DNA from: Poritiphilus flavus
GTDB taxonomy: Bacteria > Bacteroidota > Bacteroidia > Flavobacteriales > Flavobacteriaceae
NCBI RefSeq assembly: GCF_009901585.1
Contig: NZ_WXYO01000003.1
Location: 186,001 to 250,000 of the forward strand
Direction of reading: 5' to 3'
DNA: 64,000 nt
Shown: in pieces, positions 41,945 to 51,026 of the stretch
Layout of the letters: every line of letters begins with the position of its first letter
How positions within the stretch are numbered: position 1 is the first letter of the stretch
The notes under the pieces: model-generated
What the model was told of the DNA's origin: nothing
What the model saw: only the letters and a program-made list of their open reading frames with translations
Databases searched by the model: none
Translations under genes and position numbers: made by a program

Positions 41945-41952
41945 CCAAAACT
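41945..41952 (-). promoter_or_regulatory. -7 box of the DUF6268-Kelch unit
   Basis: TAGTTTTG on the minus strand, a perfect TAnnTTTG, 13 nt before the start codon. No FNR-type palindrome is present at the offset used in the stress cluster. Confidence 0.5.
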
Positions 41953-42150
41953 ATGAGAGGCCCGGGGAGCCAGGAAATTAATTATACCGTTCCCGCATTT
42001 TTATAGACCAATCTCCTTTTTTTATCGACCTAGGCGGTAGAGCTTAATTCGTCGGGAGATTTCAGGAGTTGGTAGACGGTTTCAGGGCTTGTGTATAAAA
42101 TACTTCCAGGTGCCCGCAGGCACAACGTAATTTGCTGTTTGATTTTGATT

Positions 42151-43485
42151 ATGAAACGGATTTTTCTCGGACTATTTATTTTGATTGGGATCATGGCCTG
42201 CTCCATTGATCGCGGGGACATACCTACCCTTGAAGTGGGGCAGGATTTTGCGGATTCGGATGTAAGGCTGTTGGTGCTCGATACCTTTAGCGTAAAGGTG
42301 AGCACATTTAAATTTGACAGTATCAATACCTCCAGTAGTGACCGCCTGCTGCTGGGTCAGTACGAAGACGAATACTTCGGTACGGTCACCTCTTCAGCCT
42401 TTTTTGAACTGGTTGCCGCCACTCCGGAAGATGGCAGTGCGAGGTACAACCTGCCGGAAGATGTGAGTTTTGACAGCATTGCGCTTATCCTGGGATACGA
42501 CAGGTATTTTTATAGCGATACACTGCAGGCTTCCCGCATCCGGGTACATGAACTTAAAGAGGAAGTCATTCCGGAAGAAAACGATTTCTACAACACCAGT
42601 ACCCTGGAATTCGATAGTATACCGATAGCCATACACGATTATTTTCCAAGACCTTTTAAGGAAGATTCGGTACACATCACCCTGCCATTGGAATTCGGAC
42701 AGCAATTGTTTGATCTGATCCTGGAGAATGAGATCAATGATGATGACGAGTTAAGGGATTTTCTAAAAGGATTTAGCCTGCAGCCGGGGGAGGCAGACGA
42801 TGGTGCGATTCTTGGCTTTTCCAGGGATCAGGCTGAAACTTATTTGCGAATATTCTATTCAGTAAAGGATGAGTTCGAAGATGAAGAAGAGGTACTGGAC
42901 CTGGTGATCAATCCCTTTCCCGCGAACCCTGTGGCCTTCAATCGCATTCAGAATAATACCTCTTCCACCTTTTTAGACAGTCTGGACGATCAGGAAACGG
43001 AACTTCTGGCAGAAGCCGCCAATGATTTGGGTTACATACAGTCAGGTACGGGCTATGCGGTCAAAGTAGAATTTCCCAGTTTGAAAGAAATATATCAGCT
43101 CGAAGGTACTGGTACAACACTAAGCGCCATTCTAACCCTTAAACCTCTGGACAATAGCTTTGATGACAGCATGCCACTTCGCGATTCGCTGAATATCAAT
43201 GTTCTGAACCAGAACAATATCATCATCCAGGAGATCCGTAATGGGGACGGCTTGGTATACGGACGAATAACAGGCGAAGAAGAGGAGTTTGCCGAGGTGG
43301 TTTACGAAGTTCCTGTGGGAATCTATGTGGATGGGAAGTTAAAGGAAATCAGGAATGAAGACACCTCCCTTGTATTGTTCACCCAGGACTACAATCAAAC
43401 GGTAAACAGGGCGCTGCTGCAGGCAGGCAGCCATCCGGATTTTCAGGCCGAATTGAGAATAACCTATGCCATTTATGATGAATAG
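42151..43485 (+). CDS. DUF4270 lipoprotein
   Basis: A 444-residue lipoprotein typical of Flavobacteria. I chose the ATG at 42151, which gives the signal MKRIFLGLFILIGIMAC with the lipobox Cys17; an in-frame ATG at 42091 gives a longer implausible start. The DUF4270 theme LLLGQYEDEYFGTVTSSAFF and strand-rich repeats follow. Such proteins are probably surface or outer-membrane lipoproteins; the role is unknown. It overlaps the following beta-barrel gene by 8 nt. Confidence 0.88.
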   Translation: MKRIFLGLFILIGIMACSIDRGDIPTLEVGQDFADSDVRLLVLDTFSVKVSTFKFDSINTSSSDRLLLGQYEDEYFGTVTSSAFFELVAATPEDGSARYNLPEDVSFDSIALILGYDRYFYSDTLQASRIRVHELKEEVIPEENDFYNTSTLEFDSIPIAIHDYFPRPFKEDSVHITLPLEFGQQLFDLILENEINDDDELRDFLKGFSLQPGEADDGAILGFSRDQAETYLRIFYSVKDEFEDEEEVLDLVINPFPANPVAFNRIQNNTSSTFLDSLDDQETELLAEAANDLGYIQSGTGYAVKVEFPSLKEIYQLEGTGTTLSAILTLKPLDNSFDDSMPLRDSLNINVLNQNNIIIQEIRNGDGLVYGRITGEEEEFAEVVYEVPVGIYVDGKLKEIRNEDTSLVLFTQDYNQTVNRALLQAGSHPDFQAELRITYAIYDE

Positions 43486-44734
43486 ACAATCTCTATTGGC
43501 TTTTATGTGCTGCCTGCCTCTTTTTGTTTTGGGACAGACAAATAATTTAACAGGTTCTCCTTATTCCTTATTTGGCCTTGGGGTGAGTACTAACGCCAAT
43601 ATTGGCAAGAATAGTGCTCTGGGGCGAGGTGGTTATGCACTCAGCGGTGAAGAGTTTATCAATCCCTTGAATCCGGCATCGTATGCCGGTATTCCCGAAA
43701 AAAGTTTTTTGTTCGATGTCGGTTTTCTGACAGAGATCAGCACACTATCCAATGGAAACCGCGAAGAACAACGGGTCGCTGGGAGTTTCTCCAATATAGC
43801 GCTGGCGACAAGCCTGGATGCCAAGAGTTCAATTGGATTGTCCATAACCCCGTTTACGGATGTGGGGTACTCCCTGATTGGCCTGGAAAGTAACGCGGAG
43901 GGCTCTTTTGACGTTTTTACGGCCAACGTTTTTGGTTCAGGGGCCCTGAATGATCTCAGGCTGGCCTATGGATATGCCGTCGTACCTCAACTAAGGGTAG
44001 GTGCCGCCCTGTCTTATCTTTTTGGGACTATTGAGGAAAGGGAATCAGTACAGGCAGGTAGCTCTTTTATCTCACCCAGTACCCTGAACGTAACAGATGA
44101 GAACAGGTATAGTGGTATTAGGCTGGGAATTGGAGTACAATATGATCTCAATCCCAAATTTACGCTTGCCTGGGGTGTTAACCTGCCGACAAACCTGGCT
44201 GGGTCCAGGGATAGGAGCGTGGCAAAGACCCTTGACTTTGTTCCCTTTGAAGTGAGTACGGAGACCGACCTGGACCTGGACGATTTTAAGTTACCCCTGG
44301 AACTCAATACCGGATTGGTGTATAGTCCAATACCAAGTCTCTTTATCAATGCGGATTATGCTTTAAAATTATGGGGAGCAACTGAGCAACAGGACAATGT
44401 AGGGGAGTTCAGGGATCAGTACGTCTACAGTCTGGGAGCGGAATACATAGCCAATCCTAAAGGGTTCAAATTCTGGGAGCGTATAGGTTTCAGGGCTGGT
44501 TATAATTACGACAGCGGTTATTTGTCTGTTAACGAAACTGCCATTAATACAACTACATTCACGGCTGGCCTGGGGATCCCACTGGGTTTTAGCTCTCTTT
44601 CGCGCTTAAATCTTTCATTTGCCCGTAGTTTTAGGGGAGATACCGGAGGAATATTGGTCGAAGAACGATTTAACACCATAAATGTAAACCTGAGCCTGAG
44701 GGATTTCTGGTTCTTTAAACGAAAAATTGAATAA
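43478..44734 (+). CDS. Outer-membrane beta-barrel protein (FadL/OMPP1-like)
   Basis: A 418-residue exported protein (signal MNRQSLLAFMCCLPLFVLG). The N-terminal part SPYSLFGLGVSTNANIGKNS and the many strands with FadL-like turns (NLPTNLAGSRDRS, GEFRDQYVYSLGAEYI) suggest a transport-type barrel. I chose the ATG at 43478 within the end of the DUF4270 gene; ATGs at 43466 and 43475 are also in frame. The tight coupling with DUF4270 suggests that lipoprotein and barrel form one complex. Confidence 0.82.
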   Translation: MNRQSLLAFMCCLPLFVLGQTNNLTGSPYSLFGLGVSTNANIGKNSALGRGGYALSGEEFINPLNPASYAGIPEKSFLFDVGFLTEISTLSNGNREEQRVAGSFSNIALATSLDAKSSIGLSITPFTDVGYSLIGLESNAEGSFDVFTANVFGSGALNDLRLAYGYAVVPQLRVGAALSYLFGTIEERESVQAGSSFISPSTLNVTDENRYSGIRLGIGVQYDLNPKFTLAWGVNLPTNLAGSRDRSVAKTLDFVPFEVSTETDLDLDDFKLPLELNTGLVYSPIPSLFINADYALKLWGATEQQDNVGEFRDQYVYSLGAEYIANPKGFKFWERIGFRAGYNYDSGYLSVNETAINTTTFTAGLGIPLGFSSLSRLNLSFARSFRGDTGGILVEERFNTINVNLSLRDFWFFKRKIE

Positions 44735-44748
44735 AAATGATTGATACT

Positions 44749-45111
44749 ATGAGAAGTGTAAAACGAATTTCACTGATTTTTTTGATGACTTTTAGCTTTG
44801 GTTTCGCCCAGGAAAATCCGAATCCGGAGGCTATTGCAGAATACCAGGACAAGGTGATGACTGAGGATTTGAATTTAGACCAGGATCAGCAGGAGAAAGT
44901 TTCGGTGATCAACCTGAAGTACGCGGAAAAAATCGTAGCCATTAGAAACAGGCCCGGGGGTAAGTTCGGGAAGATCGGCGATATCAGGGATACACAAAAA
45001 GCCAAAGCTAAGGAGTTGGAAAAGGTTCTTAGCCCTGAGCAATTTGAACTTTTTGAGGACGAGGTGGCACCAAAGCTCAAGCAGCAGATGAGAGAAAAGA
45101 TGAAGCAGTAG
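44749..45111 (+). CDS. Small exported helical protein (Spy/DUF4890-like)
   Basis: A 120-residue periplasmic protein with a signal peptide (KRISLIFLMTFSFGFAQ). The mature part is helical with LDQDQQEKVSVINLKYAEKI and LEKVLSPEQFELFEDEV, which resembles Spy/CpxP-like chaperone helices. I chose the ATG at 44749; an ATG at 44737 is also possible. It follows the barrel gene by 14 nt and ends 40 nt before convergent cydB. Confidence 0.75.
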   Translation: MRSVKRISLIFLMTFSFGFAQENPNPEAIAEYQDKVMTEDLNLDQDQQEKVSVINLKYAEKIVAIRNRPGGKFGKIGDIRDTQKAKAKELEKVLSPEQFELFEDEVAPKLKQQMREKMKQ

Positions 45112-45151
45112 GAAGGGGGAAGAGCAACAGCTTTGCTGATCCTGTTTTGGA

Positions 45152-46189
45152 TCAATAACTGGTTTCGTCCAGCGTTACTTTGCCTTTAAACGTACGATAC
45201 ACGAAATAGGTATATCCTAATACCAGTGGCCCTCCTATGGCCACCATAATCATCATGATCCGTAGCGATTTCGTGGACGAAGCGGCGTGGTAAATATCAA
45301 TGCTATAGGTGGGATCCACGGTGGAAAACAAGAGTACAGGGTAAAGCTCGATGGCCACAAGGACTAACAGCAGGCTTATGGTTAATGCTGAAAAAAAGAA
45401 GGCCCATTTAAATCTCTTTTTATTCGCTAAACGCGGAACATTGGCAATACTTAGAAAAGTGAGTAGGGGAACTATAAAAAGCGAAGGGTTGCTCTTAAAG
45501 TCGTCCGATAAATGAGGAATGTATAAAAGGGTATACAGCGTTGTAATTCCGAAACTCACCATAAAGAAAATCATGCCTCGCTTCAACAGGCGGGTGAGTT
45601 TGGCAAAGAGGCGACCTTCCGTTTTTAGCAATAAATAGATGGCTCCATGTACCATAAAAAGTGATAAAGTGGTTAATCCGGTCATCAGGGAATACGGATT
45701 CAGAAACTCAAAAAAACCAGCTCCCTGGTACATGTATTCGGGTCCTATGGCTATCCCTTGCAGTACGTTTCCAAGAACCACTCCCAGTAGAAAGGCAAGC
45801 ATAATGCTGGAAATACTATAGCTGATATCCCACATGTTTTTCCACCATTTCATGGGTTCTTTACCTCGGAATTCTATGGAAATCGCCCGGAAAATTATGA
45901 ACATTAGGAAAAGCATGAAGGGGATATACATGGAGGAAAAAAGTGTGGCATACATTACAGGGAATCCCGCGAAAAGCGCTCCGCCACCTATAACCAACCA
46001 GACCTCGTTGCCGTCCCATACCGGACCCACGGCGTTTAAAGCAATGCGCCGGCTCAATTCCTTCTTAAAAAAGAGGTGCCAGGCTCCTGCACCAAAATCA
46101 AATCCGTCTAATATGGCGTAGCCGGAAAATAAGGCGCCAACTACCAAAAACCACCAGCTGGGATAGTCCAGACCTAATAATGTTTCCAT
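45152..46189 (-). CDS. cydB: Cytochrome bd oxidase subunit II
   Basis: A 345-residue subunit with eight or nine membrane spans. The start PSWWFLVVGALFSGYAILDG FDFGAG is the usual CydB signature and NAVGPVWDGNEVWLVIGGG follows. It pairs with CydA to reduce oxygen to water with quinol as donor, active at low oxygen and under nitric oxide. Starts 7 nt after cydA. No small CydX-type gene was recognised. Confidence 0.96.
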   Translation of the reverse strand: METLLGLDYPSWWFLVVGALFSGYAILDGFDFGAGAWHLFFKKELSRRIALNAVGPVWDGNEVWLVIGGGALFAGFPVMYATLFSSMYIPFMLFLMFIIFRAISIEFRGKEPMKWWKNMWDISYSISSIMLAFLLGVVLGNVLQGIAIGPEYMYQGAGFFEFLNPYSLMTGLTTLSLFMVHGAIYLLLKTEGRLFAKLTRLLKRGMIFFMVSFGITTLYTLLYIPHLSDDFKSNPSLFIVPLLTFLSIANVPRLANKKRFKWAFFFSALTISLLLVLVAIELYPVLLFSTVDPTYSIDIYHAASSTKSLRIMMIMVAIGGPLVLGYTYFVYRTFKGKVTLDETSY

Positions 46190-46196
46190 ATCGCGT

Positions 46197-47576
46197 TCAA
46201 TTTCCGGTGACCACTCTTGTGATCTCCTGGGTTAATGGCCTCTGATCAGCTTCACTATCATCATACGGACCTTGTTTGATCTTTTTATTCAGCAAATACA
46301 CAAAGAGTAGGAATAGTATGGCATAGATCACCATAAACAAGATAAGGGAGAACAATATCTGATTGGCACTTACGGCTTGCGAAAGTGCATCTGATGTCCT
46401 CAGTAGCCCATATACCACCCATGGCTGCCGACCCATTTCCGCTGCAAACCAGCCGACCTGGTTGGCGATTTGGGGCAATATGGCGGTAAAGACAAAGATC
46501 CACAATAGCCAGCGCCGGTCAAAGAGCTTACCCCTGAACCACAGATAGCAACTGTAGAGCGTAAGCAGGATCAGGAACATACCTATGCTGATCATGATAT
46601 GATAAAACTGAAAGATCGCATTGAGTTGGCTGGGCCGGTCTTCTTCCGGAAAGGCGTTGAGGCCGGTTACCGGGCTGTCAAAATCATAGTCCAGCAGAAA
46701 GGACAGCCCTCCGGGAATTTTAATCCCGCTTACCTCTTGCTTTTCCTTATCCACCCACCCCAAAAGATACATATCTGCCGGAGCAGAGGCGTCAAAATGC
46801 CCTTCAAGGGCCGCCAGCTTAGCCGGTTGGTTCTCAGCAACTCCTTCGGCAGAGCTGTGTCCGGTAACCAATTGTCCCAACGAAAAGACTGTGGCAACCA
46901 CCAGGGTGATCTTAAAGGCTTTTTTCGAGATGTCTACAAAGCGGCCTTTTAGGATATAATAAGCGTGAACACTCAGGATCAGGAAGGCCCCAGCCAAGAA
47001 TGCCCCCAGCCATACGTGCAGTATACGATCAACACTGGATGGATTGAAGACCATGGCCCAGAAGTCTGTGATCTCCGCTCTGGCCCTTAAACCCTCGCCA
47101 ACGATATGGTAACCTGCAGGGGTTTGTTGCCAGCTATTGGCCACAACGATCCAGATCGCCGAAAACATGGAACCCAGGAACACCCCTATGGTGGAAACCA
47201 GATGAACCCAGGGTTTTACCCGGTTCCATCCAAATAGCAGTACTCCAAGGAAACCGCTTTCCAGGGCGAAGGCAAAGATACCCTCAGCTGCCAGTGCACT
47301 GCCGAAGATATCACCCACATATCGGGAGTATACCGCCCAATTCGTGCCGAACTCAAACTCCATAACAATGCCGGTAACAACACCTATTCCGAAAGTGAGC
47401 GCGAAGATCTTCGTCCAGAATTTGGCCAGGATGTGGTACTCTTTGTTCCTGGTCCGTATATAAAGACTTTCAAAGACTACCATTACCAGCCCCAGACCAA
47501 TACTCAAAGGCGGATAGATATAGTGAAAGGCAATGGTGAAGGCGAATTGAACTCGGGCGAGGATCTCAGCATCCAT
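46197..47576 (-). CDS. cydA: Cytochrome bd oxidase subunit I
   Basis: A 459-residue subunit carrying the three haems. I chose the ATG at 47576 ([20 protein letters not shown]), because the in-frame GTG at 47594 lies on the -7 box. The axial His is in the [11 protein letters not shown] segment and the [16 protein letters not shown] motif is intact. The quinol loop is of the short type. It is the first gene of cydAB with direct repeats upstream of the promoter. Confidence 0.96.
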   Translation of the reverse strand: MDAEILARVQFAFTIAFHYIYPPLSIGLGLVMVVFESLYIRTRNKEYHILAKFWTKIFALTFGIGVVTGIVMEFEFGTNWAVYSRYVGDIFGSALAAEGIFAFALESGFLGVLLFGWNRVKPWVHLVSTIGVFLGSMFSAIWIVVANSWQQTPAGYHIVGEGLRARAEITDFWAMVFNPSSVDRILHVWLGAFLAGAFLILSVHAYYILKGRFVDISKKAFKITLVVATVFSLGQLVTGHSSAEGVAENQPAKLAALEGHFDASAPADMYLLGWVDKEKQEVSGIKIPGGLSFLLDYDFDSPVTGLNAFPEEDRPSQLNAIFQFYHIMISIGMFLILLTLYSCYLWFRGKLFDRRWLLWIFVFTAILPQIANQVGWFAAEMGRQPWVVYGLLRTSDALSQAVSANQILFSLILFMVIYAILFLLFVYLLNKKIKQGPYDDSEADQRPLTQEITRVVTGN

Positions 47577-47593
47577 AGATCGCGGATTTTCCA

Positions 47594-47647
47594 CAAATTT
47601 ACGACACGGAGGACTTTTTTAACCCTAATTAAGCTTACTTTAACCCT
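47594..47647 (-). promoter_or_regulatory. cydAB promoter with direct repeats
   Basis: The -7 box reads TAAATTTG on the minus strand (47601-47594). Upstream are two copies of AGGGTTAAA (minus strand; 47618-47626 and 47639-47647) exactly 21 bp apart, two helical turns. They look like a dimer or LytTR-type operator. No TGAY-N4-RTCA box is present. Confidence 0.5.
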
Positions 47648-47729
47648 GAGTCTCTATGTTAAAATCCTCATATTTATCCACCCGATTTGATAACCGTTAC
47701 GGACTGTAATTAAAGAAAGTGCCAATTGC

Positions 47730-48587
47730 CTATAATTCCTTTTGCCATCGCGCAATAAAAGACTCCGTTACCACGGTGAATTGCGGAAATTTCTCCGCCG
47801 TAGTATTTGCCGCTTTTATGGCGAGGTCATAATCACCATTAAGCGCGTGTAGGCGGGCTTCAAGAAAATTATTGCCAAAGGTATCTTTGATATCCCGTGA
47901 GGCTTTTAGCCAGGCAGGGATCTTATCTACCATCTTTTTGTGATCCAGTGCCCAGGCAGACGCGTCGATGTAGGCCCGATGGTTATTGTTCTCCTCGGCA
48001 TCTTTAATTTTGTCCGTTACAGCTGCTATAATAGCGTCTTCGCTGGTCTCTATCGAGAGGGTTGCCGAACGATCTCCCCAGGCCAGGTTAAGTTCTCCTT
48101 TGTTATAGGAAACATGATCAAAGTAGTAGAGCAGGGATTCTGTCTTGTTATTCCTTTTAACTGTGGGTACGGATACCCTGAGGGCATCAGTACTGCCCTG
48201 ATAGAAGAAAGCACCGAACTGAAAGCTGTTCTCGTCAAAAATAAAGGTCCACTCCTTTTTCCCGGGCAGGACGAAAAGGGCATACTTCCCGGCTTTCAGA
48301 GGTTTTCCATTGATGAGCACATTGTCCGAGACCTCGATGGTGGTGGCAATGTTAGCCCCGGCCCGCCATACTTTATCATAAGGTACCACCGTGCCCCATA
48401 TTTCACGGTCCCTGGCGTTCGGGCGGTAATACTCAATCGTGATCTTTGTAACACCGATGGTCTGCTGTAGATTGGCGGAAGCGCTGATATGACTCAGGGC
48501 ATCGAAAGAAGATCTAAAGGCTGCGGCATCCTGACCGTACATCGGATTAAAGATTAGGGTGCAGAATAAAAGGAAGATTTTTTTCAT
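47730..48587 (-). CDS. DUF2911 exported protein
   Basis: A 285-residue exported protein (signal MKKIFLLFCTLIFNPMYG). The DUF2911 core shows TIGVTKITIEYYRPNARDRE, WRAGANIATTIEVSDNVLIN and GKYALFVLPGKKEWTFIFD. A helical C-terminal part with a short TPR-like stretch (LHALNGDYDLAIKAANTTAE) follows. The function is not established. It has its own -7 box. Confidence 0.88.
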   Translation of the reverse strand: MKKIFLLFCTLIFNPMYGQDAAAFRSSFDALSHISASANLQQTIGVTKITIEYYRPNARDREIWGTVVPYDKVWRAGANIATTIEVSDNVLINGKPLKAGKYALFVLPGKKEWTFIFDENSFQFGAFFYQGSTDALRVSVPTVKRNNKTESLLYYFDHVSYNKGELNLAWGDRSATLSIETSEDAIIAAVTDKIKDAEENNNHRAYIDASAWALDHKKMVDKIPAWLKASRDIKDTFGNNFLEARLHALNGDYDLAIKAANTTAEKFPQFTVVTESFIARWQKEL

Positions 48588-48612
48588 GATCTGTTCATTT
48601 TTTTGATTTGAC

Positions 48613-48620
48613 CAAACTTA
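48613..48620 (-). promoter_or_regulatory. -7 box of the DUF2911 gene
   Basis: TAAGTTTG on the minus strand, a perfect TAnnTTTG, 25 nt before the start codon. Confidence 0.5.
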
Positions 48621-48738
48621 GGATTTTCCCTAGGTAGGAAGGGATCATAAATGGGCGGAGACCATAAAGGGTATCGAAAAAAAGCATGAATGGCAGTCCA
48701 TTAAACCTACGGAGCTTTCCGGAAGACCTCGGTAAAGG

Positions 48739-49605
48739 TTATCCTGCTTGATGTAATTCTTCAGCAGCAAACCATTTCCATAGTTCTTTGCTTTTGTGAC
48801 GGCTGGTATAAATAGGCCGACCAAATTCCCGGAACTTGCTTTTTAGCAGGATCCTTACCCGGCCGTTGGCTTCATTTTCGAGATGTGCAATGGTATTTCG
48901 ATTGACGGTGACCTGCCTGCTGACCCGAAAAAAGTCCGTGGCTGTAAGAAATTCTCTTATCTCGTTCAGTGAAGTGTATTGCGTTATATATTTAGTTGCT
49001 TCGCTATCCATAACAACCACAACGCCCTGGCTTGAATATATGAGTGCCACCTGATCCTGGGAAAGCCTGAGGATATCTTTTTTGGATTTTATAAAGAGTT
49101 CCGGTTCCTGAATAGCTCCGGGTGAATTGATGGTCTGTGGCCCGGGCTGCTGTGCTTTTTGCAGGTAATAAATCCTTGCCAGTATCATTAAAAGGGCTTC
49201 GGAACAGGACAGGAAGAAACAGATAATAAGAAAGAAAGTAAAACTCTGAAATGAGTGGTATTCCGTGAAGACCGTTGTCGCGAAAAGATAAACCAAAGTA
49301 CAAACCAGTCCCGAGGAAGCGGCCACACCACAGATTTGTAAAATGACCCTTTCGCGAAGCTTTGTACTGAAAGGATAAGAAGCTTCCAGTTTCCTGTAAA
49401 TAAAGGAATTGCTCATCAAAATAAACAATCCGGAGGTACTAAGGATCAAAAACGCTTCTATCGGAAATCGGTACCCGGATTCCAGAAAAACCATACCGAA
49501 AAGGTTGAGGTAGTGTGCCGCAATAAGGGATAAAAGCAGTACGGAAGAAACCCGGAATCCCAGGGTTCTGGCATTTTTGACCGAAACTGCAGTAGCTATG
49601 AACAT
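48739..49605 (-). CDS. Membrane-bound LytTR DNA-binding regulator
   Basis: A 288-residue protein with four hydrophobic spans in the first half and a C-terminal LytTR domain (DQVALIYSSQGVVVVMDSEA, FFRVSRQVTVNRNTI). There is no receiver, so it is a one-component, membrane-anchored transcription factor. It follows its paralogue at 49618 by 12 nt. How a membrane protein reaches its promoter and what it senses are open. Confidence 0.9.
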   Translation of the reverse strand: MFIATAVSVKNARTLGFRVSSVLLLSLIAAHYLNLFGMVFLESGYRFPIEAFLILSTSGLFILMSNSFIYRKLEASYPFSTKLRERVILQICGVAASSGLVCTLVYLFATTVFTEYHSFQSFTFFLIICFFLSCSEALLMILARIYYLQKAQQPGPQTINSPGAIQEPELFIKSKKDILRLSQDQVALIYSSQGVVVVMDSEATKYITQYTSLNEIREFLTATDFFRVSRQVTVNRNTIAHLENEANGRVRILLKSKFREFGRPIYTSRHKSKELWKWFAAEELHQAG

Positions 49606-49617
49606 AAAGCGGATTCT

Positions 49618-50475
49618 TTATTTATGAGCTTTCGGAGGGAGTTCAGGGCTGAGATACCATCTCTTGAAAAGTACGCTTTTGTAACGGCTTACATTCAATC
49701 CTTCGGAGCTTTCATTGCCCTGATAAGGCTTTTCAAGCAACACTTTCAACTTTCTATTGTTATCCTTTTTAATGGACTTAATTACCTTTCTGTTGATATA
49801 GTACTGTCTGTTGATCTTAAAAAACTCAGTAGAGGGCAGTTGCTCTTCAATTTCACTGAGAGAACCAAAGTTGGTGGTGTATTCTTTGAGGTTTTGATCC
49901 AATATGGTGACTACCCCGTTTTTAGAGCGCAAATAAGCCAGTTCTCCAGCCTCAAATTCCAGTGTTTTCTCCCCGTGTTCTACCAAAATCTTATTGACTT
50001 CTCCCTTGTGTTTAAAGTTCTTTTCCCTACTTTTTTGATACATACTGTAGAAATCTTTGGCGGTGATCAGTACATCCTCGAACAAGGCAATACCTATGCA
50101 CATCAGTATATACAAGAAAAAAGAAGGTGGATGGAAAGTCCTTCCGATCAGCAATACATTGATGCCGATAAAAAGCACTGAAAACATAATCGCGGTACCG
50201 GCAGCACTGAGGGCGAACTGTCGCAAAATGATTTGCCTTAAACTCATGCTGCCCAGATAGGAGTCTTTAAGCCTGCGATAAATAAAAGCGTTCAACTCAC
50301 AGATAAACAATCCAAAGATCAGTACGATCGCAAAAGATTGCAATGGAAACTCGTACCCATCAGAAAAGGGTAGTTTTCGATAACTTAAATAATGGGTAAT
50401 AAAGAAAGCCAGGCTTATCATGCTGAAATAGCGGATAAAAACAATAGATTTCATTTTAGATCCAAGTGTCCTCAT
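49618..50475 (-). CDS. Membrane-bound LytTR DNA-binding regulator
   Basis: A 285-residue paralogue of the next gene with the same layout: four hydrophobic spans (FIRYFSMISLAFFITHYLSY onward) and a LytTR domain (AGELAYLRSKNGVVTILDQN, FFKINRQYYINRKVI). Two starts are possible, 50475 and 50454. The tandem pair may act as a heterodimer on split DNA repeats. It is probably the first gene of the unit. Confidence 0.9.
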   Translation of the reverse strand: MRTLGSKMKSIVFIRYFSMISLAFFITHYLSYRKLPFSDGYEFPLQSFAIVLIFGLFICELNAFIYRRLKDSYLGSMSLRQIILRQFALSAAGTAIMFSVLFIGINVLLIGRTFHPPSFFLYILMCIGIALFEDVLITAKDFYSMYQKSREKNFKHKGEVNKILVEHGEKTLEFEAGELAYLRSKNGVVTILDQNLKEYTTNFGSLSEIEEQLPSTEFFKINRQYYINRKVIKSIKKDNNRKLKVLLEKPYQGNESSEGLNVSRYKSVLFKRWYLSPELPPKAHK

Positions 50476-51026
50476 GAGTGCTTCCTTAACTACTTTACAA
50501 ATATGAATTTGCCCTTTTTCATCAAAAAATCAAAGCGAGCCCTATAAGAATTGTAAAAGATTTAACATGTCGGTCAATTAGCGGTTTTAAGGGCTGTATT
50601 TCAGCCAAAACCCATAAGGATCAGGTCAATCCATTCATTGCTTTTTATGGTACCTCTCATTGAAATTTCTACGAATTGATAGCGGAAAATAACATGCTTA
50701 TCGTAAAATTATCCGTGTTGCCAAGGTTCTGCGAGACAGGTAACGGAAGCATGCTTTACTGAAGCAGACAGAGGCTAAGAAGTAAAAGATACAATTATTC
50801 ATGAGTGGAGAATTCTCTCCGTATTTAGTTGCTGAATCCCGGGGTTGAGGTTTGACGTTGTTCCACAGCGCTTTCCACTTCTCCGGGCTTAGGTGATTCC
50901 GATTCGCTCAACCAAATTCTGAAGTCCAGGAGCTTTCACAGCTAACCCAAAAAGGATCCGAACTCCCTAAAAAGATAGTCACTTTTCGTACCTTGCGCCT
51001 TCAATACTTAGACTTCAAAAAGGCTT
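50476..51026 (+). other. 551-nt gap without recognised gene
   Basis: No coding frame or RNA gene is seen. The end of the gap carries TACCTTGC (50989-50996), an imperfect -7 box for the MscS gene. No FNR-type palindrome at the common spacing was found. Confidence 0.5.

Noticed and set aside
47594-47647. cydAB as a member of the FNR-type regulon
   Set aside because: No TGAY-N4-RTCA palindrome is present at the common offset; only direct repeats are seen.
47940-48470. 176-residue plus-strand frame
   Set aside because: Antisense to the DUF2911 gene, no recognisable domain.
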